Shown here: positions 39,205-48,149 of the stretch, one piece after another | Position numbering within the stretch: the first letter of the stretch is position 1 | How the letters are laid out: each line of letters starts with the position of its first letter | Assembly: GCF_011043735.1 (NCBI RefSeq) | Contig: NZ_JAAKGV010000008.1 | Span: 62,001-126,000 of the forward strand | DNA from: Methylobacterium sp. DB0501 | GTDB lineage: Bacteria > Pseudomonadota > Alphaproteobacteria > Rhizobiales > Beijerinckiaceae | Reading direction: 5' to 3' | Length of the DNA stretch: 64,000 nucleotides | Notes under the pieces: generated by a model | What the model was told of the DNA's origin: nothing | Databases searched by the model: none | The model's input: the letters and a program-made list of their open reading frames with translations, nothing else | Position numbers and translations under genes: made by a program

Positions 39205-40131
39205 GTGTCGATCGCCGCGCTCCTCTATCCCTTCATCCTGGTGGCCGGTGTGCTGCAGGCCCTCGGCAACGCGATGAACGCGCAGTTGCGCGGCCGGATG
39301 GTCAACCCGTGGCTCGCCGCCACGGTGTCGTTCCTGCCGATCGTGTTCGTCTTCGTCACGCTGTTCCTGGTGATGCCGACGCCGCTGCCGAGCCTCGAGA
39401 CCTTGGGCAAAATGCCCTGGTACGCGCCGCTCGGGGGGCTGGCCGGCGCGGTCGCGGTGTTCGGCGGGCTCGCCTTCATCGACAAGGTCGGGGCAGGCCC
39501 CTTCAACGGCCTGACGCTGACGGCCAACATCATCACCTCGCTGGCCCTCGACGCGTTCGGCCTGTTCGGGCTCCAGGCCGCCGGCTTCAAGCCGCTGCCC
39601 TGGCTCGGCGGGCTCCTGATGGCGGCGGGCGTGGTGTTCATCGCCAAAACGGCGGGCAACAAGGACGGGGGCGAGAGCCACGGCGTCGGCGGCAAGCTGC
39701 TCTACCCGTTCATCCTGGTCGCCGGTGCCCTGATGGCGATCGGCGTGGTGTGGAACTCCCAGCTGCGGGGGGCGCTGGTCAATCCGTGGCTCGCCGCGAC
39801 GGTGTCCTTCGTGCCCGTGGTCTTCGCCTTCGCACTGATGACTCTGCTCAAGCCCACGCCGCTGCCGACCCGCGAGGATCTGGCCGGCATCCGCTGGTGG
39901 ATGCCGCTCGCCGGCCTCACCGGGGCGGTCGCGGTGTTCGCGGGCCTGCTCTTCGTCGACAAGGTCGGGGCCGGCGCCCTCAACGGCCTCCTGATCACCG
40001 CCAACCTCCTGACCTCGGTGGCCCTCGACCATTTCGGCTGGCTCGGCATGCGCCAGGTCAAGGCCGGCCCGCCGCGGCTCCTCGGCGCCGCCCTGATGGT
40101 CGGCGGGATCGTGCTGATCTCGGTGTTCTGA
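39205..40131 (+). CDS. DMT-superfamily transporter with two YdcZ (DUF606) repeats
   Basis: A 308-aa membrane protein made of two homologous halves. Each half begins LYPFILVAG..., has GNAMNAQLRGRMVNPWLAATVSF or its NSQLRGALVNPWLAATVSF counterpart, and ends with GAGPFNGLTLTANIITSLALD or GAGALNGLLITANLLTSVALD. Single-repeat relatives work as paired half-transporters, so this is a fused dimer. Substrate unknown. It follows arsB-like by 37 bp and precedes the TAXI protein by 5 bp, so the three are probably cotranscribed. Confidence 0.88.
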   Translation: MSIAALLYPFILVAGVLQALGNAMNAQLRGRMVNPWLAATVSFLPIVFVFVTLFLVMPTPLPSLETLGKMPWYAPLGGLAGAVAVFGGLAFIDKVGAGPFNGLTLTANIITSLALDAFGLFGLQAAGFKPLPWLGGLLMAAGVVFIAKTAGNKDGGESHGVGGKLLYPFILVAGALMAIGVVWNSQLRGALVNPWLAATVSFVPVVFAFALMTLLKPTPLPTREDLAGIRWWMPLAGLTGAVAVFAGLLFVDKVGAGALNGLLITANLLTSVALDHFGWLGMRQVKAGPPRLLGAALMVGGIVLISVF

Positions 40132-40136
40132 CCGGG

Positions 40137-41555
40137 ATGCCCCCGATGCCCGCCCTCCCGGACTGGGTCCTGCGGCGCGAGACCTTCGCGGCTGTGATCG
40201 TGGCGGGGCTCGCCGCCGCGATCGGGGCCGCACTCTATTTCAGCCAGGCGACGACGCTCACCATCGCGGTGGCACCCCGGGACGGCACCGAGCCCGCCCT
40301 CATCAAGGCCTATGCCGACGCCCTCGAGGCCGGGCGCGAGAACATCCGCCTCAAGATCCTGTCCTTCGACGACGTGCGCGAGAGCGCCGCCGCGCTCCAG
40401 GACGGCCGCGCCGACCTCGCGGTGGTGCGGCCCGACGTGCTCCTGCCGAAGAACGGCCTGACGCTCGCCATCCTGCGCGACCAGGCGATGCTGATCGTCT
40501 CGCCCGATGCCTCCGGCATCACGAGCTTCCCGAAGCTCGCCGGCAGACGCCTCGGCATCGCGGCCCATCGCAGCGCCGACTTCTGGCTGCTCAAGAACAT
40601 CCTGGCCTATTACGACCTCAAGCTCGACGCGCCGGAGACGGTGCCGACAGGCCCAGGCGTCCCGGCCGGCATGGCCCCGGCGGCACTGCCGGGCAACACG
40701 GTGCGCCTCGTCGCCATCGACGGGTCGGACGCGGCGGCGGCGATCCGCGACAAGCGCATCGACGCCTTCGTCAGCATCATCGCGGCCTCGGCCCCGAAAG
40801 CGCGGGCTCTGGTCGAATCGGTGCGGGGGATCAGCCGCAACGGCAAGCTCGACCTCGTCGACGTGCCGGACAGCGATGCGGTGATCGAGCGCTTCCCCCG
40901 GCTCCAGGCGGTCACGGTCCCGGCCGGGCTGTTCGGCGGGCGGCCCAAGCTGCCGGCCGACGACGTCAAGACGGTCGGCGCCTCGTACCGGCTGATGGCC
41001 CGCACCTCGCTCAGCCGCGCCGTCGCCGCCGACGTGACCCAGCACCTGTTCGAGCTGCGCACCGCCGCCGCCGAGGAGACCGACGCGGCGGAATACGTCC
41101 AGGCCCCGGCCTACGACACCACGGTCGCGGCGACGAGCGCCCGCATCCCGATCCATCCCGGCGCGATCGACTATTTCGAGCGCGAGCAGCACGGCTTCGT
41201 CGAGCGCTACGGCGACACGCTCTACCTGCTCGCGGCGCTGGCCGGCGGCCTCGCCTCGGCTCTGGCCTGGCTGCGCCAGCGCCTGGCGAGCCTGCGCCGC
41301 GAACGCCTCGACGAGGTGACCGACCGCCTGCTCGAGATCACCGACCAGGCGCGGGCCCTGGGCGACCCGGCCGCCATCGCCGCCCTGTCGGTCGAGATCG
41401 ACAAGCTCGCCATCGAGGTGGTGCGCGACATCCGCCGGCGCGAGCTCGATGCCCGGACGCTCGCGGCGGTGTCGATCGCCATCGAGACGGCGCGGGCGAC
41501 GGTGGCGGATTGCCGGGCGGCGGCCGGGGAAGCGGTGGCGCCGACAGCGCCGTGA
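40137..41555 (+). CDS. TAXI-family solute-binding protein, membrane-anchored
   Basis: A 472-aa protein. An N-terminal hydrophobic segment (13-37) acts as an uncleaved anchor or signal, followed by a TAXI-type periplasmic domain (TLTIAVAPRDGTEPALIKAYADAL, SFPKLAGRRLGIAAHRSAD). A second membrane segment near residue 362 and a cytoplasmic charged coiled coil end the protein. This C-terminal layout is known in TAXI proteins acting without TRAP permeases. No dctM-like gene is near. A role in sensing or signalling is inference. The ATG at 40137 is five nt beyond the previous stop. Confidence 0.82.
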   Translation: MPPMPALPDWVLRRETFAAVIVAGLAAAIGAALYFSQATTLTIAVAPRDGTEPALIKAYADALEAGRENIRLKILSFDDVRESAAALQDGRADLAVVRPDVLLPKNGLTLAILRDQAMLIVSPDASGITSFPKLAGRRLGIAAHRSADFWLLKNILAYYDLKLDAPETVPTGPGVPAGMAPAALPGNTVRLVAIDGSDAAAAIRDKRIDAFVSIIAASAPKARALVESVRGISRNGKLDLVDVPDSDAVIERFPRLQAVTVPAGLFGGRPKLPADDVKTVGASYRLMARTSLSRAVAADVTQHLFELRTAAAEETDAAEYVQAPAYDTTVAATSARIPIHPGAIDYFEREQHGFVERYGDTLYLLAALAGGLASALAWLRQRLASLRRERLDEVTDRLLEITDQARALGDPAAIAALSVEIDKLAIEVVRDIRRRELDARTLAAVSIAIETARATVADCRAAAGEAVAPTAP

Positions 41556-41958
41556 GAGCCCGGCGGTCTCGCCGAACCGGACCTGAACGGGCCCCCTCCC
41601 CTCGCACCCGGGCGGCCTTCGCCCGAGCCTGGATTGTGGATGCCGGCCAGCGTCTTACCCGGCACGTCTCAGGCCGGTATCCGACGTGGCGAGGGCAGTT
41701 TGTGCGGCGGCAGCTTTTCGGCGATCAATCGGACGCTCGAAAAATATTATCGAGATATCTTGCGGCTTCGCTTGCGGTTGAAGATCTTTCGCTATATAGA
41801 TGACAGATCGATTTTTGGCCTGATTACCGAGCCTCTCCGCCGCGTTCATGCCGGCGCATGCTCTGCCACTCTCTCCAATTTTGTCGATTGAATCGAGCCT
41901 CGGCACCGCGAACCGCGCGCCGAGCTCTCGCAGACGCTTGCAGACGATGGATACGACG
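41556..41958 (+). other. Leader and promoter region of the cold-shock gene
   Basis: About 400 bp, AT-richer in 41740-41830 than nearly any other stretch here. It probably holds the promoter and a long 5' leader, as is usual for cold-shock genes. Short open frames have no coding support. Confidence 0.5.
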
Positions 41959-42168
41959 ATGAGCATCGGTACCGTGAAGTGGTTCAACGTCCAGAAGGGC
42001 TTCGGGTTCATTCAGCCGGATGACGGCGGCAAGGACGTGTTCGTGCATATCTCCGCCGTCGAGCGGGCCGGCATGCAGACCCTGGCCGAAGGCCAGAAGG
42101 TTTCCTATGAGATGGAAACCGATCGCCGCAGCGGCAAGCAGTCCGCTGGCGATCTGCGCGCCGCGTAA
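41959..42168 (+). CDS. Cold-shock protein (CspA family)
   Basis: A 69-aa single cold-shock domain with RNP1 KGFGFI and RNP2 VFVHI. It begins [10 protein letters not shown]. It binds single-stranded nucleic acid and melts RNA structure at low temperature or during stress. The ATG at 41959 matches the usual family start; an ATG at 41947 would add four residues. A 9-bp hairpin follows the stop by 12 bp. Genes for DUF6481 and small proteins follow on the same strand. Confidence 0.95.
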   Translation: MSIGTVKWFNVQKGFGFIQPDDGGKDVFVHISAVERAGMQTLAEGQKVSYEMETDRRSGKQSAGDLRAA

Positions 42169-42180
42169 GCTGACGATATC

Positions 42181-42208
42181 GAGATGCGGGTGTGATCATC
42201 CGCATCTC
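42181..42208 (+). terminator. Hairpin after the cold-shock gene
   Basis: Perfect 9-bp arms GAGATGCGG and CCGCATCTC with a 10-nt loop, 12 bp after the stop. No T-run, so termination efficiency is uncertain. Confidence 0.65.
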
Positions 42209-42270
42209 CTGCCCTGCGCAAGCCTCGTTCCGTGCCGGGCGCGCAGGTTTTTCTCCAATGGATGATTTGA

Positions 42271-42492
42271 GTGAATTTTACTTTCAGTTCGCAGTCTTCT
42301 CCCTCTACACCGGCGGTCGAGCCGCCGACATTCCAGGTCGCCAAGATCTGGCAGCAGGTCGACGACCAGCACCGCGATGTCAGCCATCTGATCGACCGCA
42401 CCTACCGCTATCACTCGATCCGTGAGCTGCATTGGCACCTCGCGGACCGGTTCGCGCGCCCGGTCCGCTCGCTCGCCCTGAACCGGGTCTGA
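42271..42492 (+). CDS. 73-aa hypothetical protein
   Basis: A GTG-started frame gives a Ser/Pro-rich N-terminus then a convincing helical body with many His (QHRDVSHLIDRTYRYHSIRE, HWHLADRFARPV). It ends 5 bp before the DUF6481 gene, hinting at cotranscription. No clear ribosome-binding site and no family recognised. Confidence 0.5.
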   Translation: MNFTFSSQSSPSTPAVEPPTFQVAKIWQQVDDQHRDVSHLIDRTYRYHSIRELHWHLADRFARPVRSLALNRV

Positions 42493-42496
42493 TCGG

Positions 42497-42880
42497 ATGG
42501 GCAAGTTCAAGGAAGCCCCCCTCGGCGACCGGCTTGGCTCCGCCGCGGCCGCCCGCCAGGCCATGCTGGGCCGGTTCCAGGCCCGCGACACCACGAACGA
42601 TCCGGCCCTCCTCGCCCGGCGCGCCGAACGCGAGGCCGTCGCCGCGGCGCGGACCGTCCGGCTCGCCGAGCGCGAGGCCGAGCGGGCCGCGCAGGAAGCC
42701 GTGCGGCTTGCACGAGAGTCCGAAGCGAAGGCCGAACAGGCCCGCCAGGACGAGATCGCCGCCGCCGAGGCGACGGAGCGCGCGGCCGAAGCCGTGCAGG
42801 CCGCCGAGACCCGGCTCGCCGACCAGAAGGCCGCGCGCGATGCCCGCTACGCGGCGCGCAAGGCCCGCCAGCGCGGCTGA
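42497..42880 (+). CDS. DUF6481 family protein
   Basis: A 127-aa protein, almost entirely one charged Ala/Glu/Arg-rich helix (residues 40-125), beginning MGKFKEAPLGDRL and ending KARDARYAARKARQ-like. This matches the DUF6481 pattern as I remember it, common in Hyphomicrobiales and often near cold-shock genes. Function unknown; the helix would form a coiled coil. The stop codon lies at the first base pairs of a palindromic repeat. Confidence 0.82.
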   Translation: MGKFKEAPLGDRLGSAAAARQAMLGRFQARDTTNDPALLARRAEREAVAAARTVRLAEREAERAAQEAVRLARESEAKAEQARQDEIAAAEATERAAEAVQAAETRLADQKAARDARYAARKARQRG

Positions 42881-43025
42881 TACGAAGTCCGGACGATATC
42901 CCGTTCCGAACTTCGTATCACCAGCCCGCGCGGTGGAGCCGGACGCTTCGCACGCTTGAGCGAAGCCGACTTCCGCGTAGCGAACGCGATGACGCAGCAA
43001 TCGCCGAGCAATCGATCGGAAGTCG
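42879..43025. repeat. Palindromic intergenic repeat, copy 2
   Basis: GATACGAAGTCCGGA (42879-42893) pairs with TCCGAACTTCGTATC (42905-42919) except for one position. The same blocks as in copy 1 follow (CCAGCCCGCGCGG, GCTTGAGCGAAGC, CTTCCG...CGGAAG), with about 45 bp of extra sequence inside. Confidence 0.85.
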
Positions 43026-43069
43026 TTCGATTCGACGCGCCGTTCTTCACTCCCGCATAGGATCGTTCG

Positions 43070-43267
43070 ATGTTGCACAAGTTCAAGGTCCACCAGCAGG
43101 TCCAGATGGTCCGGTCCGGATCGGCCGATGCGCTGGCGAGCGACATCGACGTGTTCGAGGTGGTGCGGCTGATGCCGGAGGACCGCACCGGCGAGGCCGC
43201 CTATCGCATCAAGTCGATCAAGGGCGAGCGCGCGGTCCGCGAGAGCGAGATCGTCGCCCTGCGCTGA
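43070..43267 (+). CDS. 65-aa conserved hypothetical protein
   Basis: Begins MLHKFKVHQQVQMVRSG, then predicted beta strands (DIDVFEVVRLMPED, AYRIKSIKGERAVRESEIVAL). The layout resembles an SH3-like small barrel found in many alphaproteobacteria as an uncharacterised protein. It stands alone between a repeat and the DUF2490 gene. No function recognised. Confidence 0.7.
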   Translation: MLHKFKVHQQVQMVRSGSADALASDIDVFEVVRLMPEDRTGEAAYRIKSIKGERAVRESEIVALR

Positions 43268-43426
43268 GCCTCCGGGCGCGGGGCCGCCGCCCTGCCGTGA
43301 CCGGGGCGCCACAGCGGCAGGACCTTCCGCCTGCCGGCCTTCGAGGGACTCGACGGCCCGCTTCCTCAAGGGAATGATGCGCGCGACCGGTCCGCCCGTC
43401 GCGGCGCCGTTCCCGATGGATGCTGC

Positions 43427-44119
43427 ATGGTTCCGGCCGGACGCCCGCTTTCCCTGCTGTCGGCCGTCTGGCTCGCGGCCTCGGTCCTGCCGGCAACGGC
43501 GCAGGTCGAGCACGACGCGCAGCTCTGGATCAATGCCACAACTTTCGGCGGCATCGGTTCGTTCGCCTATTTCGCCGAGGTGCAGCCGCGCTTCGGCGAC
43601 GGCATCTCGCGGCTCGACCAGCTCATCGTGCGGCCTGCCGTCGGCTGGAAGATCGGCGAGGCCGTCACCCTCTACCAGGGCTATGCGCGGGTGGAGAACA
43701 CCCCCGCCGGGGCGCGCTCCTTCTCGGAGGACCGCAGCTTCCAGCAGCTCGGCTGGGAGATCGGCACCTTCGACCGCGTGGCGCTGTCGTCCCGCACGCG
43801 ATTCGAGCAGCGCTTCCAGACCAACGGGCGCGACACGGGCTTTCGCCTGCGCCAGATGCTGCGCGCCTCCCTGCCGCTGACCGAGGCGAAGGACGGCATC
43901 GCCGCGGTCGCCTGGACCGAGGCCTTCGTGGCGCTCAACGACACCGATTGGGGCGCACGGGCCGGGTTCGACCGCGTGCGCACCTTCGTCGGGCTGTCGC
44001 TGCCGCTCGCCGGCCGATCGACGCTCGAGATCGGCTACATCAACCAGACGGTGAACGCGCCGGCTGCGCGGGTCGGGATGGATCACATCGTGTCGCTGAA
44101 TTTGTCGGTGCGCCAGTAG
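43427..44119 (+). CDS. DUF2490 outer-membrane-barrel-like protein
   Basis: A 230-aa protein with a signal peptide (LSLLSAVWLAASVLPATA, cleavage near residue 25) and repeating amphipathic strands (AQLWINATTFGG, YFAEVQPRFGDG, RPAVGWKIGE, TLYQGYARVEN, RTRFEQRF). This is a DUF2490 pattern, expected to be a small outer-membrane beta barrel. It ends with strand LNLSVRQ. Function unknown. Confidence 0.8.
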   Translation: MVPAGRPLSLLSAVWLAASVLPATAQVEHDAQLWINATTFGGIGSFAYFAEVQPRFGDGISRLDQLIVRPAVGWKIGEAVTLYQGYARVENTPAGARSFSEDRSFQQLGWEIGTFDRVALSSRTRFEQRFQTNGRDTGFRLRQMLRASLPLTEAKDGIAAVAWTEAFVALNDTDWGARAGFDRVRTFVGLSLPLAGRSTLEIGYINQTVNAPAARVGMDHIVSLNLSVRQ

Positions 44120-44172
44120 ATCGGGCGGTCCCGGCGCGAAGACTCCGCACGTCCGACATCCACCATACAGGG

Positions 44173-44311
44173 TCACCCCAAGGGCTCGCCGAAGGCGGGA
44201 AGCCCGGGATCCAGAACCGCAGGTGATGACAGACAAAGCGGAACGCTGACTGCTTTGCCCTGAAGCATCCGCGGTTCTCGATTCCGGGCTCCGCTGCGCG
44301 GCCCCGGAATG
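44173..44311. repeat. Palindromic region with the inner part of the nested repeat
   Basis: ATTCCGGGCTCCGC and GCGGCCCCGGAAT form a palindrome at 44281-44310, related to the repeats at 37773 and 62746. About 70 bp upstream, GATCCAGAACCGC can pair with GCGGTTCTCGATTC, giving a longer two-tier palindrome. Confidence 0.65.
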
Positions 44312-44369
44312 ACGGGAGGGGATGAAGCCCATCGGCGTGCGAACGTCACCAACGAGCCGGTCTGCCATC

Positions 44370-45518
44370 CTACAGGTAGCTCAGCACCGGATGCTTCGCC
44401 CTGCGCTTCAACCCCACCATCCACCGGCACGCCCCGTAGAGCGGTACGCTGAGGAGGGCCGCGATCAGCCAGAGCTGCGCCGGCCCGCCGGCCTCGACCC
44501 GGCCCGAACTGCCGAGTCCGAGTCCGAGGGCGAGCATGAGGTCGTAGAGCCCGCGCAGCAGCCAGAGATGCAGCAGGTAGAAGAACAACGGCGCGCCGCC
44601 GAACACCCGCAGCCAGCCGAGGCGGGTGGCCGGCAGCGCCTCGAACAGGGCGAGGAGCCAGAGCCCGAGCCCCAGGGTGAGGAGCAGGAAGTCGGCCGAG
44701 GGCGGATACTTGGTGACGTTGAGGAACGACAGGACCGTCCCCCCGAGCGTCGCGCCGAGCTGCCACGGCGTCGGATCGCCGTAGCCGTTGAGCCCGCGTA
44801 AGGCCAGGAATCCGGCGAGCGCCGCCGCGCCGAGGGGGAGGAGCCGGCGGCGGCGCTCGCGACGATCCAGCGCGAACCACGGCCCGAGCGCGTAGCCCGC
44901 CGCCGCGACGCCGATCCAGGGCAGCACCGGATAGGAGGTGCGGGCGACGCCCCAGGGCAGGCCGAGGAAGCCGCGCTGGTGCAGGATCGACCACAGGGTG
45001 TAGCCGGCCTGGTCGGGCGCCAGCGCGATCCCGTCGAGGCAGTTGTGGCCCAGCATGATGATGAGGGCGAAAGCCGCCAGGGCGGGACGGGGCAAGAGGA
45101 TCAGCCCGGCGAGGACGATCATCGCGAGGCCGATCGCCCAGATCACCTGCAGGTAGAGGACCGGCGGCAGGAGCGTGCCGGTCCAGGCGAGGTTCACCAG
45201 GGTCAGTTCGAGCAGAATCAGGAACAGCCCGCGGGTGAGAAGGAAGCGCGACGCCGCACCTCGCCCGTGCTTGCCCGCATAGAGGCAGGCCGAGAGGCCG
45301 GTGAGCAGGAGGAAGACCGGCGCGCAGAGATGCGCCGTCAGCCGCGTCGCCGCGAGGGCCTGGCCGGTGACCGCAAGGTCGATCGGGTCGCGGACCTGGG
45401 CGTGCAGGTAGAAGAACTCGCGGACGTGATCCACGAGCATCAGCAGCATGACGAAGCCGCGCAAGGCATCGATCGAGCCGATGCGGGCAGCGGGTCGGGC
45501 GGGATTCGACAGCGTCAC
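44370..45518 (-). CDS. DUF1624 (heparan-alpha-glucosaminide acetyltransferase-like) membrane protein
   Basis: A 382-aa protein with about ten hydrophobic helices. The opening SIDALRGFVMLLMLVDHVREFF and HLCAPVFLLLTGLSACLYAGK are hallmarks of DUF1624/HGSNAT-like acyltransferases, with His in the LVDHVREF motif as a catalytic candidate. It transfers acyl groups across or on the membrane in characterised relatives; the substrate here is unknown. Its GTG start overlaps the previous stop (GTGA), so it is the third gene of the riboswitch-controlled operon. Confidence 0.85.
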   Translation of the reverse strand: MTLSNPARPAARIGSIDALRGFVMLLMLVDHVREFFYLHAQVRDPIDLAVTGQALAATRLTAHLCAPVFLLLTGLSACLYAGKHGRGAASRFLLTRGLFLILLELTLVNLAWTGTLLPPVLYLQVIWAIGLAMIVLAGLILLPRPALAAFALIIMLGHNCLDGIALAPDQAGYTLWSILHQRGFLGLPWGVARTSYPVLPWIGVAAAGYALGPWFALDRRERRRRLLPLGAAALAGFLALRGLNGYGDPTPWQLGATLGGTVLSFLNVTKYPPSADFLLLTLGLGLWLLALFEALPATRLGWLRVFGGAPLFFYLLHLWLLRGLYDLMLALGLGLGSSGRVEAGGPAQLWLIAALLSVPLYGACRWMVGLKRRAKHPVLSYL

Positions 45519-45817
45519 GACGTCGTCTCCACGGCGAGCCGCGAGAGCAGCCGGCGCACGTCCGGCGGGGTCCAGACCCGGCCGCCCCGGGGCTTCGGCA
45601 CGCCCCGGCGGGTCAGCGACGCGGCGATGCCCTCCGGCGTCGCGCCCGCCTCCCCGGTGATGGCGGCCAGGACCGGGGCGAGGGCCTGGCGGTAGCGCCG
45701 GGCACGGGCCGCCGCCGCGTCGCGGCCGGCATCGCCCTTGCGCCCCTCGTCCTTGCGGCGTTCGTCTTGGCCGCTTTCGTCCTGGAGGCTGTCGTCTTGG
45801 CGGACGGCACTCGGCAT
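45515..45817 (-). CDS. 100-aa protein resembling a recombinase C-terminal domain
   Basis: The N-terminal 40 residues are charged repeats (QDDSLQDESGQDERRKDEG) from a 15-nt tandem expansion. The rest (ATPEGIAASLTRRGVPKPRGGRVWTPPDVRRLLSRLA) matches the helix-turn-helix-like Recombinase domain that follows serine recombinase catalytic regions, but no catalytic domain is present. It starts inside the TonB receptor stop (TGATG) and ends overlapping the DUF1624 gene. A small DNA-binding regulator is the plainest guess. Confidence 0.65.
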   Translation of the reverse strand: MPSAVRQDDSLQDESGQDERRKDEGRKGDAGRDAAAARARRYRQALAPVLAAITGEAGATPEGIAASLTRRGVPKPRGGRVWTPPDVRRLLSRLAVETTS

Positions 45818-48015
45818 CAGAACCGCACCGACAGGGTGCCGGTGAACCGGCGCGGGGAACCGGGGAAGACCCGCAGGGTGCTCAGCGACGAGGCGTAATA
45901 GGTGGTGTCGAAGACGTTCTCGACGTTGAGGCCGAACCGGAAATTCTCCCAGCGGTAATAGGCGAGCGCATCGACGGCGATGTAGCCCGGAAGCCGGAAG
46001 GCGCCGCCATTGGCGTCGCCCGCCCGCTCGCCCACGGCGCGCACGCCGCCGCCGATCCCGAAGCCCTTCCAGGGGCCCTCCTGCGCCTCGTGGACGGCGA
46101 GCAGGCTGCCGCTGTGGCGCGGCACGTTGATCAGCGGCGCGCCGACCGGCAGCACGTTGTCCTTGGTGACGACGGCATCGGCGAAGACGTAGCCGGCCAG
46201 GATCTTGACCTCCGGCGAGAGCTGGCCGGCCGCCGTGAACTCGACGCCCTGGCTGCGCACCGCGCCGGCGGCGATCGAGACGGCGGTGTTGTTGGGATCC
46301 GGCGTGAGCACGTTCTGCCTCTCGACCCGGAAGGCGGCACCGGTGAGGCTCAAAGCCCCCCCGAACAGGTCGAGCCTGGTGCCGACCTCGTAGCCGAGCC
46401 CGGTCTCCGGCGCGAACGGGTTGCCTGACGACGATGCGGCGGCGTCGGGCCCGATATTGGGTCGGAAGCTGGTTCCGACATTGGCGTAGAGCGCGAGCTG
46501 CGGCAGCGGCTGATAGACGAGCCCGGCCCGCGGCGTCGCGGCGAAGTCGGTCTGGTCGGTCTGACGGCCGGTGGTCCGTTCCTTGAACGACTGCTCGAAG
46601 AAGTCGAAGCGCGTGCCGACCAGCGCCTTCCATTCGGGCGAGAGCGCGATCTGGTCCTGGGCGTAGAGCGCGGTGTTGGTCACCCGCTCGAAGCCGTTGG
46701 TCTGGAACGCGAAAGGAGGCGCCGGCCGGCCGTAGACCGGATTGTAGACGTCGAGGGGATACGGGTTCTGCTGGAAGCGGGAGCGGATCTGCTGGTAGCG
46801 GCCGTCGGTGCTCTCGCGCTCGAAGCCCAGCAGCAGGGTATGGCCGATCCCGGCGGTGTCGAAGCGCCCGACCAGCTCGGCCTGGCCGATCGCCACGTCG
46901 GCGGTGTAATTGCGGAAGTTGCGGTCGCGCAGGACCGTGCGGTTGTCGGCCGCCAGGCGCCGCACCTCCACCGCCTCGCCGACGAGCGAGTTGGAGTTGA
47001 GGTAGGTCGCGAGCCGCAGCTGCCAGTCGGCGTCGAAGCGGTGGTCGACGCGGATCTGCATCGAATCGCTCGACTGATGAATGCTCTGGCCCGGCTCGCC
47101 GAGGAAGCGCGAGATCGGCAAGGCCCCGAGCCGGTTGTTGATCGCGATGACGCCGCGGTCGAACACCGTGCGGTTACGCAGGAACTCGGTCTCGACGGTG
47201 ACTTTCGTGTCCGGCGTGATCTGCCAGCTCACGACCGGTGCGACGAACAGCCGGTCGCCGTCGACGAAATCGCGAAAGCTGTTCTGGCGCCCGGCGGCGA
47301 TGTTGAAGCGGTAGAGCAGCGTGCCCTCGTCGTTGAGGGCGCCGCCGGAATCGACCGTGCCGCGGAACTCCTCGAACGAGCCCCACAGCCCGCCCATCTC
47401 GACGAAGCGCTCCCGCGTCGGCTGCTTGGTGATGATGTTGACGAGGCCGCCCGGATCGCTGCGGCCGAACAGGCCGCCGCCGGGCCCCTTCAGCACCTCG
47501 ATCCGCTCGACGTTCTGGGTGTCGGGCGGCGGCGGGAAGCCACGGTTGAGCGGAAAGCCGTTCTTGTAGATCTCGGAGGTGGTCACGCCGCGGATGGCGT
47601 AGCTGAAGATGGTCAGGCCGCCGAAATTGTTCTGCTGCGCCACGCCGGGCGTGTAGGTCAGCACACGGTCGACCCGGGTGGCGGCAAGATCGGTGATGAC
47701 CTCGCGCGGGGCGACGGTGACGGCCTGCGGCACGTCGCGCTGGGGCGTATCGGTCTTCGTGCTGCTCACCGCACGGTCGGCCCGGAAGCCCGGGGTCGGG
47801 CCGATCAGCCCGATCGTGCCGGCGGCCGTCGTCGGGAACGTCGGGAGACCGGGCGCCGGGTTCCGGGGGCCCTCGACCACGACCTCGTCGAGGGCGATGG
47901 CCTCCTCCGCCGAGGCCGCGGGAGCGCCGAGGCCGAGGGCCAGGGCGGTCGCCGCGACGGCATTGCGGCGGAGGCCGGTGGAACGGTTGCTGCGGAGCGG
48001 CGGACGGCGATTCAC
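45817..48015 (-). CDS. TonB-dependent outer-membrane receptor, cobalamin-riboswitch controlled
   Basis: A 732-aa receptor. Signal peptide (AVAATALALGLGAPAASA), a TonB box-like segment (IALDEVVVEG), plug domain (DVPQAVTVAPREVI, IFSYAIRGVTTSEIYKNG, VERIEVLKGPGGGLFG, GGLVNIITKQP), then a 22-strand barrel ending in the aromatic TGTLSVRF. The plug sequence is of siderophore-receptor type. A cobalamin riboswitch 135 nt upstream instead suggests uptake of B12 or a corrinoid. A GTG at 48015 is the most plausible start. The stop overlaps the next gene. Confidence 0.92.
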   Translation of the reverse strand: MNRRPPLRSNRSTGLRRNAVAATALALGLGAPAASAEEAIALDEVVVEGPRNPAPGLPTFPTTAAGTIGLIGPTPGFRADRAVSSTKTDTPQRDVPQAVTVAPREVITDLAATRVDRVLTYTPGVAQQNNFGGLTIFSYAIRGVTTSEIYKNGFPLNRGFPPPPDTQNVERIEVLKGPGGGLFGRSDPGGLVNIITKQPTRERFVEMGGLWGSFEEFRGTVDSGGALNDEGTLLYRFNIAAGRQNSFRDFVDGDRLFVAPVVSWQITPDTKVTVETEFLRNRTVFDRGVIAINNRLGALPISRFLGEPGQSIHQSSDSMQIRVDHRFDADWQLRLATYLNSNSLVGEAVEVRRLAADNRTVLRDRNFRNYTADVAIGQAELVGRFDTAGIGHTLLLGFERESTDGRYQQIRSRFQQNPYPLDVYNPVYGRPAPPFAFQTNGFERVTNTALYAQDQIALSPEWKALVGTRFDFFEQSFKERTTGRQTDQTDFAATPRAGLVYQPLPQLALYANVGTSFRPNIGPDAAASSSGNPFAPETGLGYEVGTRLDLFGGALSLTGAAFRVERQNVLTPDPNNTAVSIAAGAVRSQGVEFTAAGQLSPEVKILAGYVFADAVVTKDNVLPVGAPLINVPRHSGSLLAVHEAQEGPWKGFGIGGGVRAVGERAGDANGGAFRLPGYIAVDALAYYRWENFRFGLNVENVFDTTYYASSLSTLRVFPGSPRRFTGTLSVRF

Positions 48016-48149
48016 GACACACACTCGAGGTTGCCGCAGGGCACGGTCCGGGCGAGCGGCAGGGCGCGCCGCGCGGATCGCGCGGCAGCCCGAGCGCTCC
48101 CCCGGGCCGCACCGCCCGCGGGATGTGACCGCGCCCGTCGGGGCGCGGG

